Positions 35,350 through 44,612 are shown, counted from the first letter of the stretch. The stretch: DNA of 64,000 nucleotides from Oligoflexia bacterium (GCA_014378465.1 JACMNQ010000082.1:53853-117852); one strand, 5' to 3'. Program-made: numbers and translations. Notes: generated from the letters alone by a model not told the origin.

Positions 35350-37361
35350 AAAATCTGGCCCATTGGATCGCCACTCGGGCACGCCGCAATCGCAGCAGGA
35401 TTTTTCTGGAAGACGCACTGATCGGAGGCAATTTTCTGAGATATGCCTTCACGCGCCTCCGGATCTTTCTGTTGCAGAGATCCGTCGTGACTCTTCTGCA
35501 CGTGATTGAGTTCACTTTTCTCTACCGCATTTTTTCGGGAAAACAGCTCGTCTCGGTCCTCGTACTTCAGAACTCCTTCACTCTCGTCTCCGCCTTCTGG
35601 TGGGGAGCGCTCGAAGCGCTTCGAACGAAGATCCGGTCGATGTCCCATTATCATGAACGTCCACAGGTTGAGCTCCTGCTCAGTCGCTGGCTCTATCGCT
35701 CCCTTTCCGCCTCTGCCCTCATTTTGACCCTCACCTGCATCTACCTGTCTCTCTCACAGTCGGGATCCATTCTTCGATGGGTGATCGCTTCCTACGCCTT
35801 TCGGCTGTCACTGGAAATTCCGATTCGCACCTTTCACTCCGGAGCCTTTGCGATCAAAAGGATCTACAGACCCCTCTTCGCGATCTTCGCGATCGAATTT
35901 CTGGGATTCGCGCTGATCCTCATCTTCTGGCGCTTCGTCGGCATCTACGGCTTTCCGCTTGCGTCCGGCCTGACCGCCGTTTTTTCCGCAGGTCTGGCCT
36001 ATCACTACATCCGGAACACCTATCAGAAATTGCGAATTCGCCTTCGTCCCTTTCGCTGGAAGTTGATCCGGGCTTCCCGCGAGGAATGGCGGGCTCTCCC
36101 TCAGCTGATCGTACCGGGGGTGTCCTATGCGCTCATGCGCCTCGGCTCCTTTCTGGTCATCGCATTTGCCGGCGTCAAAAGCGGGACGGCAGTCTCCCGA
36201 GGAGTTCCACTGTATCTCCTCTTCCACTTTCTGAATCCGCTCATCGCCGCGGGAGTGGACTGGGCCCAGATCTTCTATTTTGATTTCAAGAAGCTCGCTT
36301 CGGAAACCCACGGACAGTTCGCGGTGTATTTCAGAAAAAAAGTGGATTCTCTCGCCGATTTCATCGGTGTGATCTTTTCCTCTCTCTCCCTCGTGGCTGG
36401 ACTGCTCTACTTCGGCAGCGGCTCGCTGACGCCCCTTTGCGTGCTCTCCCTCTTTTTCGTATTCAGGGCGCGACTCGCCACCTGGCAGGTCAAAGCTTTC
36501 ACCGAGGAAAATTACAAATTGTTGTTCTGGATCAACGCACTCGTCGGGGTCGGACTCTTTGCTCAGAGATCCTTCGAACTCACCACGGTCCAGCGCATGC
36601 TTTATGTGTCAGCACTGTTCGCACTGAGCTACGGCCTCACACTCCTGGCAATACCCAGGCAGGCAGCTCGACAGCAGACCCCGACGCCGCAGGAGGAAAC
36701 CTTGCACAACTGGATTCACCGAGTGAGTCAGCTTCGAGAACCCGTGCGACTCAGCACTGCGACACTGCTGGAAGTGCATCAGACCGTAGCCATTCGCCGA
36801 GTCATCGAGACGCTGCTTGAGCAAATCTCGGGCACTGTGACGAGACCGCAAAAGAAGGTCCTCTGCTGGTACGAAACGGCAAGTGCCCCACCCCTCACGC
36901 AAGCAGAGTTGATCCTCACGACGGGTGGCCTGCTCAAGACACTCGAACACACACCGATTTGCGCCAATGGGGCAGAAGCTCTGGAGAACTTCAGGCAGCG
37001 CAAATTTCTCCCACCTGACTCCCAACTTCCCGAGCGACCTTCGACTTCGGGTGGAACTGCCTTCACACGGCTGGAACTGGCTCGTCGTTTTCGAAGCGAA
37101 TTTCCTCAGGGAGTGCACTTCGAAGTTCAGGATGCACGTCCACCGGCGCTGGCCAGATATACGGCCCTCGAAAGACGACTCATCCTGAACCACGCGCTAC
37201 GCTTCAGGCAGAAGCGTAATACCCGGCAGAAGGGCTTCTCGTTGGATGTCACCGCTTTCGCGCCCCAGGGAGAAATTCAGATGATCTTCATCCTCGAAAA
37301 ATCAGAAGATCCGAAGTTACGCACTCGCTGGCGAGAGCATCTCCAAATTCTCAACCTTTGA
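35346..37361 (+). CDS. Polytopic flippase-like membrane protein with soluble C-terminus, RT partner
   Basis: A 671-residue protein. Residues ~30-445 contain roughly 12 hydrophobic segments (LVTLLHVIEF-like start, ALILTLTCIYLSLS, LFAIFAIEFLGFALILIFW, LFALSYGLTLLAIP) in the style of Wzx/MurJ/MATE exporters. Residues ~445-671 are soluble and unassigned, with a central LLEQISGTVTRPQKKVLCWYE and a closing strand-rich part (GEIQMIFILEK). The start codon overlaps the RT stop, so the two proteins are translationally coupled and made together. This is an unusual partner for an RT; a membrane effector or a substrate exporter are both possible. Confidence 0.65.
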   Translation: MKNLAHWIATRARRNRSRIFLEDALIGGNFLRYAFTRLRIFLLQRSVVTLLHVIEFTFLYRIFSGKQLVSVLVLQNSFTLVSAFWWGALEALRTKIRSMSHYHERPQVELLLSRWLYRSLSASALILTLTCIYLSLSQSGSILRWVIASYAFRLSLEIPIRTFHSGAFAIKRIYRPLFAIFAIEFLGFALILIFWRFVGIYGFPLASGLTAVFSAGLAYHYIRNTYQKLRIRLRPFRWKLIRASREEWRALPQLIVPGVSYALMRLGSFLVIAFAGVKSGTAVSRGVPLYLLFHFLNPLIAAGVDWAQIFYFDFKKLASETHGQFAVYFRKKVDSLADFIGVIFSSLSLVAGLLYFGSGSLTPLCVLSLFFVFRARLATWQVKAFTEENYKLLFWINALVGVGLFAQRSFELTTVQRMLYVSALFALSYGLTLLAIPRQAARQQTPTPQEETLHNWIHRVSQLREPVRLSTATLLEVHQTVAIRRVIETLLEQISGTVTRPQKKVLCWYETASAPPLTQAELILTTGGLLKTLEHTPICANGAEALENFRQRKFLPPDSQLPERPSTSGGTAFTRLELARRFRSEFPQGVHFEVQDARPPALARYTALERRLILNHALRFRQKRNTRQKGFSLDVTAFAPQGEIQMIFILEKSEDPKLRTRWREHLQILNL

Positions 37362-37368
37362 GAAGGGC

Positions 37369-38454
37369 TCAGAAATCGCCGTCGTCTTCGAATTCACGTT
37401 TGATGTTGTCGATGATGTTATCCGAGGACTCGCCGTCTTCACTGAAGTCGTCAACGGATTCGTCGAGGTCGAGGTCGTAGATCACTTTCGCGAAATCCTT
37501 GTCGTTGGCCAGATCCTGGCGAATCGCCTCGATGTACTTGTCCGGATACTTGACGACCAACTCTTCAATGTACTGATTGAGTTTGCCTTCCTTGAGAATG
37601 ACTTCCTTGCGTTTGATCTTCTTCCAGTTCTTGATGTAGTGCATGCGGCAATAACCGCCCGTGGTCTGGAGACCTTCACAGGCTACTTCGCGGCAGTTTT
37701 CAAGATCACTGCGAGACGGACCTTTCGCCTTCTTCACTTTCGCCACGGCGATTGGTTTGGTCAGGATGGGGGCCACTGCCTGCTTCGGAGCGGGCGCTTC
37801 CACCTTTCCTTTTCCTTTGACGGGTGCAGGGACGTGAACCGTCGCTTTTACAGCGGCTTTGACTTTATCGTGTCCCTTGTCGTGTCCCTTGTCCGGGTGC
37901 TTGTCAGCATGCTTTTCGGAATGCTTGTCGCCGTGCTTGCCCACCTGCTTGTCGGCAGGCTTGCCCACATGCTTGTCGGCAGGCTTGCCATGATGCTTGT
38001 CGTGAGCTTTTTCATGACCCTTGGCATGAGCCTTTTCGTGCTTTTTGGCAGAGGCCTTGACGGAAGTCTTCACATTGCCTTTGCTGGCTTTGTTGCCGAC
38101 CTGCTTGGCAGCTTCCTTCGCGGTCTCCTTCGAGTGTGAACCCGTCTTTTTCTTGCCGAGCAAAAGGTTCTTCAGGCTCGAGATCTTCGAAGGCTTCTTG
38201 TCGTGCTTGGGCTTTTGCGGAGCCATGGCCATCATCGGCTCTTTCCGGGGCTCTTTAGGAGAAGCTTTGTGAGCTTTCGAAGGAGCTGGAGCGACAGGCT
38301 TGGACTTCTGCGCGACCGCAGCCTTCCCTGACCCTTGGGTCTCGGTTGCCATTTTTGCAACCGGCTTGGTCGCTTTCAGAGGAGTCACAGAGGAAGATTT
38401 CTTCGACTTCAGACTCGCACTCTTCAAATCTTTTTTAGGCGCTTGTTTTGCCAT
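37369..38454 (-). CDS. Lys/His-rich repeat protein with C-terminal Cys/His motif
   Basis: A ~361-residue protein starting at ATG 38454 (AAGGAT site upstream). Residues 1-240 are very rich in Lys, Ala and His and include a repetitive run built on KPADKHVG, KHGDKH and KGHDKGHDK, like histone-H1 or AlgP-type DNA-binding tails. Near residue 270 a compact motif CREVACEGLQTTGGYCRMHY could bind a metal. It is followed by a conserved-looking helical segment (NWKKIKRKEVILKEGKLNQY) and an acidic tail. Chromatin- or RNA polymerase-associated roles are guesses. Confidence 0.6.
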   Translation of the reverse strand: MAKQAPKKDLKSASLKSKKSSSVTPLKATKPVAKMATETQGSGKAAVAQKSKPVAPAPSKAHKASPKEPRKEPMMAMAPQKPKHDKKPSKISSLKNLLLGKKKTGSHSKETAKEAAKQVGNKASKGNVKTSVKASAKKHEKAHAKGHEKAHDKHHGKPADKHVGKPADKQVGKHGDKHSEKHADKHPDKGHDKGHDKVKAAVKATVHVPAPVKGKGKVEAPAPKQAVAPILTKPIAVAKVKKAKGPSRSDLENCREVACEGLQTTGGYCRMHYIKNWKKIKRKEVILKEGKLNQYIEELVVKYPDKYIEAIRQDLANDKDFAKVIYDLDLDESVDDFSEDGESSDNIIDNIKREFEDDGDF

Positions 38455-38581
38455 GAGTATCCTTCTCAATCTCTTTAGAATCTCGGGGGAGTCTCTGCCA
38501 GCAGTTGCACTTTTCAACGTCCGCTGGAAAATTTAAAAGCAAATTCTTTAACCAAATCAGTGAGTAGGTTAAGCTAGTTGG

Positions 38582-39637
38582 GTGCCACGCCAAAAAATTC
38601 CCGTCAAGCGTAAACTCAAGAGTTTCAGCCCGATTGCCCGTACCGGTGGCATCGTGGACCTCCATTTTCACGGCGCTTTTGGTGTGGATCTGATGTCCGC
38701 AAGTCGAGCGGAGTTAAACCGGCTTTCCCTTTCACTCTGGAAAAAGGGCGTCGCCGGCTTCTGCGCAACCACACTCTCGGCAACCCATTCTGAGCTCATG
38801 AAAACCGTAACGCGACTCGGCGCATGGATTCGATCCGGAGAAGCTCAGGGTGCTTTGCCTCTGGGGATTCATCTCGAAGGTCCGTACGTCCATCCTCACG
38901 CTTGCGGCGCTCACCCCGTTCAAGCCATCCGCGAGTTTCGAATGTCCGAGCTCGAAGAACTCTGGGAGGGCAGTCAGAAGACTCTCAAAATCCTGACCCT
39001 CGCTCCTGAAATTCTCGCTCCGGCCGTTCTGAGGGATTTAACTCAATGGGCCAAGAAAAATGAAGTCATCCTCTCGCTCGGGCACTCACGTGCGACCGAG
39101 TCTGAGGCGGGTCAGGCGTTCAAGGCCGGCTTTACCGGAGTGACCCATGCCTGGAATGCTCTCCCCTTTCATCACCGCTCTCCAGGCCCTCTGGGAGCCG
39201 CTTTCGGGCGCCCAGGCGTTTACGTCGAATTGATCCTCGACCAGATCCACGTCAATTCCACCGTGATTCGCTGGACTCGAAAACTGCATCCGAAAGGCGT
39301 CTGTTTCGTTTCGGACTGTGCACCCGCAGCAGCCACCACTGGAGGCCGCTGGGTGGACTTCGGGATCTTGAAAACCCGCTTTCATGACGGTGCCTGCCGC
39401 CTCAAGGATGGCTCACTTGCCGGGGGCGGACTGCTCCTGGGAGAAGCCTACCGGCTCTGGCTTGCCACTGAAGCTCGAGAAACGGGCCGGTCTGCAGAAG
39501 AAATCTTCAAATCGAGCGTCTCTTCACTTACCGTGGAACCTTTGCGAGCGCTCGGGATTTCGGCTCGCATGCTCTCCCACCTGCGCGTCCAGTGGACGAT
39601 TTCAGACCGCGGACAAATTCGCGCCGAACCCCTTTGA
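38582..39637 (+). CDS. nagA: N-acetylglucosamine-6-phosphate deacetylase, short form
   Basis: NagA removes acetate from GlcNAc-6-phosphate during amino-sugar or cell-wall recycling. The amidohydrolase barrel is intact: VDLHFHGAFGVD (metal HxH), LGIHLEGPYVHP (metal Glu), LSLGHSRATE, VTHAWNALPFHH and FVSDCAPA (catalytic Asp). The protein is 351 residues. It lacks the usual N-terminal 30-50 residues before the HxH and the closing 'G.i..G..ADl' strand, so the small beta-sandwich domain is absent. The only in-frame start is GTG 38582, because a TAA lies 12 bases upstream. AT-rich sequence precedes it. Confidence 0.82.
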   Translation: MPRQKIPVKRKLKSFSPIARTGGIVDLHFHGAFGVDLMSASRAELNRLSLSLWKKGVAGFCATTLSATHSELMKTVTRLGAWIRSGEAQGALPLGIHLEGPYVHPHACGAHPVQAIREFRMSELEELWEGSQKTLKILTLAPEILAPAVLRDLTQWAKKNEVILSLGHSRATESEAGQAFKAGFTGVTHAWNALPFHHRSPGPLGAAFGRPGVYVELILDQIHVNSTVIRWTRKLHPKGVCFVSDCAPAAATTGGRWVDFGILKTRFHDGACRLKDGSLAGGGLLLGEAYRLWLATEARETGRSAEEIFKSSVSSLTVEPLRALGISARMLSHLRVQWTISDRGQIRAEPL

Positions 39638-39724
39638 ATAATTTCGATTTCTCGATACACCCGCTGTGAGGCTTGGCTCGAGATGCCGATGAGATGCCTC
39701 CCAAAACTCAGTTGACTCAGTTGG

Positions 39725-39746
39725 GGTCGGCAGCTAGTGTCCGACC
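39725..39746 (+). other. Small hairpin before yceD
   Basis: GGTCGG (39725-39730) and CCGACC (39741-39746) form a six-pair GC-rich stem with a 10-base loop. A T-rich stretch (39758-39772) follows about a dozen bases later, so it may be a weak terminator for nagA. The rest of the 244-base gap (39638-39881) shows no coding frame; it should contain the promoter of the fatty-acid operon. Confidence 0.3.
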
Positions 39747-39881
39747 GCAAACCTCAGTTTTCAGTTTTTTTTGAAGCGAAAGCAGCGGTGCTGATGCAGC
39801 TGGCCTCAAGTCACTCGAAAAGGCCGCAGTGTCAGCCGATGCTGAACCCAGAGCCTCCCGTTTATTTTACAGAGAACCACT

Positions 39882-40544
39882 ATGAAGATCTATTTGCATG
39901 AAATCAGCGAGTTCGGCACCGAACTCACTTTCAATGAAAACGAGAAATGGGTGGCCGATGCCATTTCTCGTGCCGACGAGCATCTGGACGAACTTTCCCA
40001 GATCAAGCCTTCGACACCGAACCCGCGCCCCATCCTGGTCGAACTCAATCTTCGGCAGGTCGATGAAGTGGTCGTGATCGATGGCAAACTGAGAACGCAC
40101 ATCGAACTGGTGTGCAGTCGTTGCGCGAACGTCTATGACATGCCCGTGAAGCCTTCGATCTCAGCCCTCTATTGCAAGGATCCTGACATGGCCGGAGTCG
40201 CCCATCTGCAGGCAGATCCCGAAGACAAGCGGGCGCCCGGCAAACCGGTGGGACAGAACAAGGGCTTTGCCCGTCACAAACATGATTTCGGACAGGACGC
40301 GAACATCGAATCAGGCAAGGATCTCGACATCAATTACATCGCGGAAGATTACATTGATCTGGCGGATGTGCTCACGGAGCAGATCCAGCTTCAGGTCCCC
40401 TTTCAGCCCCTGTGCAAAGCCGACTGCAAAGGCATGTGCACTCAATGTGGGGCGGACCTCAATGTGGGTCGTTGCGCTTGCGCGAAGATCACAGCTTCGA
40501 ACGCCTTTTCGGCTCTGAAGGATCTGAAAATCAAGGAGCGTTGA
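39882..40544 (+). CDS. yceD: YceD family protein (DUF177)
   Basis: A 220-residue DUF177/YceD protein. YceD has been linked to 23S rRNA accumulation and usually sits before rpmF and plsX. Cys pairs CSRC (residues ~83-86) and CKADCKGMCTQCG (~183-195) match the family's metal-like motif, and ITASNAFSALKDLK closes it. The middle holds a Lys/Gly/Gln-rich insertion (~107-145). Only four bases separate it from plsX, so rpmF is missing from its normal place. It is the first gene of the fatty-acid operon. Confidence 0.82.
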   Translation: MKIYLHEISEFGTELTFNENEKWVADAISRADEHLDELSQIKPSTPNPRPILVELNLRQVDEVVVIDGKLRTHIELVCSRCANVYDMPVKPSISALYCKDPDMAGVAHLQADPEDKRAPGKPVGQNKGFARHKHDFGQDANIESGKDLDINYIAEDYIDLADVLTEQIQLQVPFQPLCKADCKGMCTQCGADLNVGRCACAKITASNAFSALKDLKIKER

Positions 40545-40548
40545 CTGA

Positions 40549-41694
40549 ATGCCTAAACTCATTCTGGATGTGATGGGAGGCGACTACGGCCTTCGCGCAA
40601 ATCTGGACGGCGCACTTCAGGCCCTTCCGGAACTTTCCGGCGAACTCATTCTGGTGGGCGATGAGAAACTGATCCTGGAAGCGTTCGCTCAGGATCGCCA
40701 TCTGAAGCCTCTGGCTCAGGCGCTCAACGCTGAAACCGCTCCCTGCATCGTTCGAATCTCCCATGCTCCCGAAAGCATCGAGATGGAAGACAAGATCAAG
40801 GCGATCCGGAGCAAACCCGGAGCTTCCATCAATGTCGGCTGCAAGCTGGCTCGTGAGTCCTGGCAAGCCTACAAAAAAGAGGGCAAAGAGCCGGCCGCTT
40901 TTCTCAGCTCCGGACATTCCGGCGCGATGATGGCTTCGGCACTGCTCAACATGGGCCGAATCAAAGGCGTCGAGCGTCCGGCAATCGCGGTCAAACTCCC
41001 GTCCCTGTCGATTGATGGCTGCGTGATTCTCGATGTCGGCGCCAACATTGAATGCACTCCTGAAAATCTTCGCGACTTCGCGGTCATGGGTGCCTTGTAC
41101 TCCCACGTCGGCCGCGTGAGCAAAGCCATCCCGAAAGTCGCGGTTCTTTCGAATGGAGAAGAGCGTACCAAAGGCACCCCCCTGACCCGCGCCTGCGTCG
41201 AACTCATCGAGAAACTGCCTTGTTTCAAGGGTACTGACGCCATCGGCGAATTTCACGGTTACACCGAAGGCAAAGAGATCTTCAAAGGACACATTGACGT
41301 CGTCGTGACAGACGGGTTCACGGGCAATCTCATTTTGAAATCAGCTGAAGGTTTCGGCTCCGCGATCGTTCACATGATCAAGGCCGAGGCGAAGAAGAAT
41401 CCGCTCGCGAAAATCGGCATGGCCATCGCGGCCCCCGTGTTTTTCAGACTGAAAAAGAAACTCGACTATGCGGAGACCGGCGCGGCTCCTCTCCTGGGGA
41501 TCGCGGGTTACGCTTTCGTGGGCCACGGCCGGAGCAACGCACGCGCCATCAAAAATGCGCTCCTCAGCGCGCAGACTGCCCTTCGCAGCAAATTCGTGGA
41601 GCGCATGGAAGAAGCGATCGCCGCCCAAACCGCTGCCACTGCGGCCTCGTCTGCAGCAGCCGCCAGATCCGCTGATCTGACAGGGGCCAAATGA
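40549..41694 (+). CDS. plsX: Phosphate acyltransferase PlsX
   Basis: PlsX converts acyl-ACP to acyl-phosphate for phospholipid synthesis. The protein of 381 residues begins LILDVMGGDYGLRANLDGAL, then has INVGCKLARE, AFLSSGHSGAMMASALLNMG, CVILDVGANIECTPENL and VVTDGFTGNLILKSAEG, all diagnostic. An Ala-rich tail of ~30 residues follows the conserved core. Its stop overlaps fabH by four bases. It belongs to the yceD-plsX-fabH-fabD-fabG-acpP-fabF block. Confidence 0.94.
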   Translation: MPKLILDVMGGDYGLRANLDGALQALPELSGELILVGDEKLILEAFAQDRHLKPLAQALNAETAPCIVRISHAPESIEMEDKIKAIRSKPGASINVGCKLARESWQAYKKEGKEPAAFLSSGHSGAMMASALLNMGRIKGVERPAIAVKLPSLSIDGCVILDVGANIECTPENLRDFAVMGALYSHVGRVSKAIPKVAVLSNGEERTKGTPLTRACVELIEKLPCFKGTDAIGEFHGYTEGKEIFKGHIDVVVTDGFTGNLILKSAEGFGSAIVHMIKAEAKKNPLAKIGMAIAAPVFFRLKKKLDYAETGAAPLLGIAGYAFVGHGRSNARAIKNALLSAQTALRSKFVERMEEAIAAQTAATAASSAAAARSADLTGAK

Positions 41695-42806
41695 CTGGAA
41701 ACATCGGGAGTTCGAGCTCGCCTTCAGAGTCTCCTTACCGCTCGCCTTTCGGCTCGACCATCACCGGCACGGGATCCGCTTTTCCAAAGAACAGCGTCAG
41801 CAACGAAGCGCTCTGCGAACGACTCGGAAAACTCGGACTTGAGGAACTTCCCGGTTTCGGCCCTCAGTGGATCGAGGAGAGAACCGGAATTCGCTCTCGT
41901 GGTCTCAGCACCCCGGGGGATGAAGCGGATTTCAATTCTTCGCTGGGCTGGCAAGCTTCGCTTCGGGCTCTCGAAATGGCCGGTAAAACCGCTCTCGATA
42001 TCGATGCCATCTTTTACGCGACTTGCACACCTGACACGATCATCCCTTCGACGGCCTGCTGGCTTCAGAAAAAACTCGGCGCGAAGAACGCGTTCGCGTT
42101 TGACCTGAACGCGGCCTGTTCAGGCTTCGTTTTCGCACTTTCGACCGCCGATCAATTCATCAAGTCCGGCCAGGTCAAAACTGCGCTTGTCGTCGGTGCG
42201 GACGTGCTCAGCGCTTTCACGAACTGGGAGGACCGCAAGTCCTGCATCGTGTTCGCCGACGGCGCAGGAGCCGCAATCGTCGAACGCACACCGGCGAATG
42301 CCCGGAACCGCATCCTCGCGAGTCATCTCAAGTCAGACGGCGAGGCCTGGGATCTTTTTCAGATTCGGGCCGGAGGCTCCAATCAGGAAGTCACCGAGGA
42401 AATGCACTCGGCCCGCCTCGACAAGATGCAGATGAAGGGTACGGAAATCTTCAAGGCCGCTGTGAAGACGATGGCCACCTTTGCCGCCCAGACCCTTGAA
42501 TCTCACGGATTGGCCGAGTCTGACATCGACTGGATCGTCCCGCATCAGGCAAATCTCCGACTGATGGAAGCCGTTGCCAGACGTCTGGGCGCGAGCTCCG
42601 AAAAATTTCTGGTGAACATTGACCGCGTCGGCAACACGTCGGCGGCCACCGTACCCACCGTTCTGGATGAAGCGGTCCGTTCCGGGAAGATCAAGCCCGG
42701 GCAGCTGCTTCTCATGGACGTCTTTGGCGCGGGACTCACTTACGGCACTCTCCTCCTGAGATGGGGCCCGGCAACGACTGAACTCACGGGAGAATCCAGG
42801 ACATGA
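41691..42806 (+). CDS. fabH: 3-oxoacyl-ACP synthase III (KAS III)
   Basis: FabH starts fatty-acid chains by condensing acetyl-CoA with malonyl-ACP. The 371-residue sequence shows TGTGSAFPKNSVSNE, the active Cys in DLNAACSGFVFAL, His in DWIVPHQANLRLM and Asn in VDRVGNTSAATVP. A Ser/Pro-rich extension of about 20 residues precedes the conserved start. Overlaps of four bases at both ends couple it to plsX and fabD. Confidence 0.94.
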   Translation: MTGNIGSSSSPSESPYRSPFGSTITGTGSAFPKNSVSNEALCERLGKLGLEELPGFGPQWIEERTGIRSRGLSTPGDEADFNSSLGWQASLRALEMAGKTALDIDAIFYATCTPDTIIPSTACWLQKKLGAKNAFAFDLNAACSGFVFALSTADQFIKSGQVKTALVVGADVLSAFTNWEDRKSCIVFADGAGAAIVERTPANARNRILASHLKSDGEAWDLFQIRAGGSNQEVTEEMHSARLDKMQMKGTEIFKAAVKTMATFAAQTLESHGLAESDIDWIVPHQANLRLMEAVARRLGASSEKFLVNIDRVGNTSAATVPTVLDEAVRSGKIKPGQLLLMDVFGAGLTYGTLLLRWGPATTELTGESRT

Positions 42807-43831
42807 AAAAACCAGTGGTCGCCCTGTTTCCAGGGCAAGGCTCTCAGCATGTGGGCATGGCCAGAGAGCTCTATGAGAACTTCGCCATCGTGCGCGAGAC
42901 TTTCGAAGAAGCTTCGGATGCAATCGGGATCAACCTCAAGAAGCTCTGCTTTGAAGGTCCGGATGACGAATTGATTCTGACCGAAAACACGCAGCCCTGC
43001 CTCCTCACCGCATCCGTCGCGGCATTTCGAGTTGCCCAGAAGGAAATTGAATTCAAGCCGGCAGTCGTGGCGGGACATTCTCTGGGTGAATATTCAGCAC
43101 TCGTTGCGGCCCATGCAGTTCGCCTCTCGGACGCGGTTCGCTGGGTCAAGGCTCGCGGCGCAGCCATGCAGCAAGCCGTTCCTGCGGGCAACGGCACGAT
43201 GGCAGCGGTGCTCAATCTCGATGATTCCAAAATCGAAGCTCTCTGTCATGAAGCGACCTCGATCGCGAAATCCAAGCGCGCCAGCGGAGATTCTCCGGAA
43301 CTCAAAGTCGAAGCCATCGTGCAACCTGCGAACTTCAATGCTCCCGGGCAGATCGTGATCGCGGGTTCAACCGATGCCGTCGCTGAAGCCATCACTCTGA
43401 TCAAATCAAGTGGGGCCGGAGGCGATTACGCAGGTGCCAAGGCCATCGCGCTTTCCGTGAGCGCCCCCTTTCACTGCTCCCTGATGAAACCCGCTCGCGA
43501 CCGCATGGCCTCCCTCTTCGCCGCCCATCAGAAACCAGCCGCTCTGAACTGTCCTTATGTTCCGAACCGGACTGCGCGCATCAGTTCCGAGCCCGGAGTG
43601 ATCTTTGAACTCCTGGTCGAACAGGTCGATCATCCCGTCCTCTGGAAACAATCGATGACGGCCTTGATTCAGGAAGGTTTCGAAATCGGCGTGGAATTCG
43701 GCCCGGGCAAGGTCCTGCAGGGACTTTCCAAGCGAATCGCCGCGCCTCTTGAGAAACCGTTCGCCATGTCCGGAGTGAATGACGTCGCCAATTTCAAATC
43801 CTTCGAAACGATCTGGAAAGGCCTCGTATGA
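42803..43831 (+). CDS. fabD: Malonyl-CoA:ACP transacylase
   Basis: FabD loads malonyl groups onto ACP. In its 342 residues are VALFPGQGSQHVGMARELYE, the nucleophile Ser in VAGHSLGEYSALVAAHAV, Arg in VKARGAAMQQAVP and His in SAPFHCSLMKPARDRM. A polar insertion of about 20 residues (KSKRASGDSPELK) makes it somewhat longer than E. coli FabD. It overlaps fabH and fabG by ATGA. Confidence 0.94.
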   Translation: MKKPVVALFPGQGSQHVGMARELYENFAIVRETFEEASDAIGINLKKLCFEGPDDELILTENTQPCLLTASVAAFRVAQKEIEFKPAVVAGHSLGEYSALVAAHAVRLSDAVRWVKARGAAMQQAVPAGNGTMAAVLNLDDSKIEALCHEATSIAKSKRASGDSPELKVEAIVQPANFNAPGQIVIAGSTDAVAEAITLIKSSGAGGDYAGAKAIALSVSAPFHCSLMKPARDRMASLFAAHQKPAALNCPYVPNRTARISSEPGVIFELLVEQVDHPVLWKQSMTALIQEGFEIGVEFGPGKVLQGLSKRIAAPLEKPFAMSGVNDVANFKSFETIWKGLV

Positions 43832-44571
43832 GTGAAACCGCAAAAATCGCTCTGGTCACCGGAGCTTCGCGAGGACTCGGCGCGGCCATCGCCCATCGCC
43901 TGGCGAAAGACGGCTTTCTTGTTCTGATCAATTTCGTCTCGAATGAAGACCAGGCGCGTGAGCTCCAGAACGCGATTCAGCAGGCGGGCGGGAAAGTCGA
44001 ACTCTGTGGCTTTGATGTCTCGAAATCCGACCAGGTGGATGAAAAGTTCGACTGGATCGCCAAGACTTTCGGTCCCGTTGCAGTCCTGGTCAACAATGCC
44101 GGCATCACCATCGACTCCCTTCTCATGCGCATGAAAGATGCGGATCTGGACAAGACGCTCGATGTGGATCTCAAAGGGGCCATCTTCTGCACGCGTGCCG
44201 CGACCAAACAGATGATGCGCGCTCGCCAGGGCAGCGTGATTCAGATCTCTTCGGTGGTCGGTGAGTCCGGCAATGCCGGGCAAAGCGCTTACGCGGCGGC
44301 AAAAGCCGGCTTGATCGGCTTCAGTAAAAGCGTGGCCAAGGAATTGGCAAGCCGTCAGATCCGCGTTAATGTCGTGACCCCCGGATTCATTGAAACCGAC
44401 ATGACTGGGGCCTTGACTGAAGTGCAAAAAGAGGCGATTCTCCGCAGCATCCCACTGGGTTTTTTAGGTGCTCCGGAAGACGTCGCAGAACTTGTGGCCT
44501 TCCTGGCATCCCCCGTGAGCCGCTACATCACGGGTCAGGTGATCGGTGTCAACGGCGGCATGTACATGTAA
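43828..44571 (+). CDS. fabG: 3-oxoacyl-ACP reductase
   Basis: FabG is the NADPH-dependent short-chain reductase of fatty-acid elongation. The 247-residue protein has the Rossmann motif [30 protein letters not shown], Ser in [14 protein letters not shown], the YxxxK pair in [15 protein letters not shown] and [13 protein letters not shown]. It ends with [17 protein letters not shown], typical of FabG. A 41-base AT-rich gap separates it from acpP. Confidence 0.95.
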   Translation: MSETAKIALVTGASRGLGAAIAHRLAKDGFLVLINFVSNEDQARELQNAIQQAGGKVELCGFDVSKSDQVDEKFDWIAKTFGPVAVLVNNAGITIDSLLMRMKDADLDKTLDVDLKGAIFCTRAATKQMMRARQGSVIQISSVVGESGNAGQSAYAAAKAGLIGFSKSVAKELASRQIRVNVVTPGFIETDMTGALTEVQKEAILRSIPLGFLGAPEDVAELVAFLASPVSRYITGQVIGVNGGMYM

Positions 44572-44612
44572 TTTATTTTGTTTTAAATGTTCTGTTTAAC
44601 GAGGAGAATTCG

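Noticed and set aside
33973..37361. Group II intron or diversity-generating retroelement
   Set aside because: No maturase or endonuclease domain, no intron domain V/VI-like structure, and no template/variable repeat pair was noticed.
37800..38120. Plus-strand ORF rich in Val/Leu opposite the Lys/His protein
   Set aside because: It is the antisense image of the repeat region; hydrophobic repeats arise from Lys/His codons read backwards.
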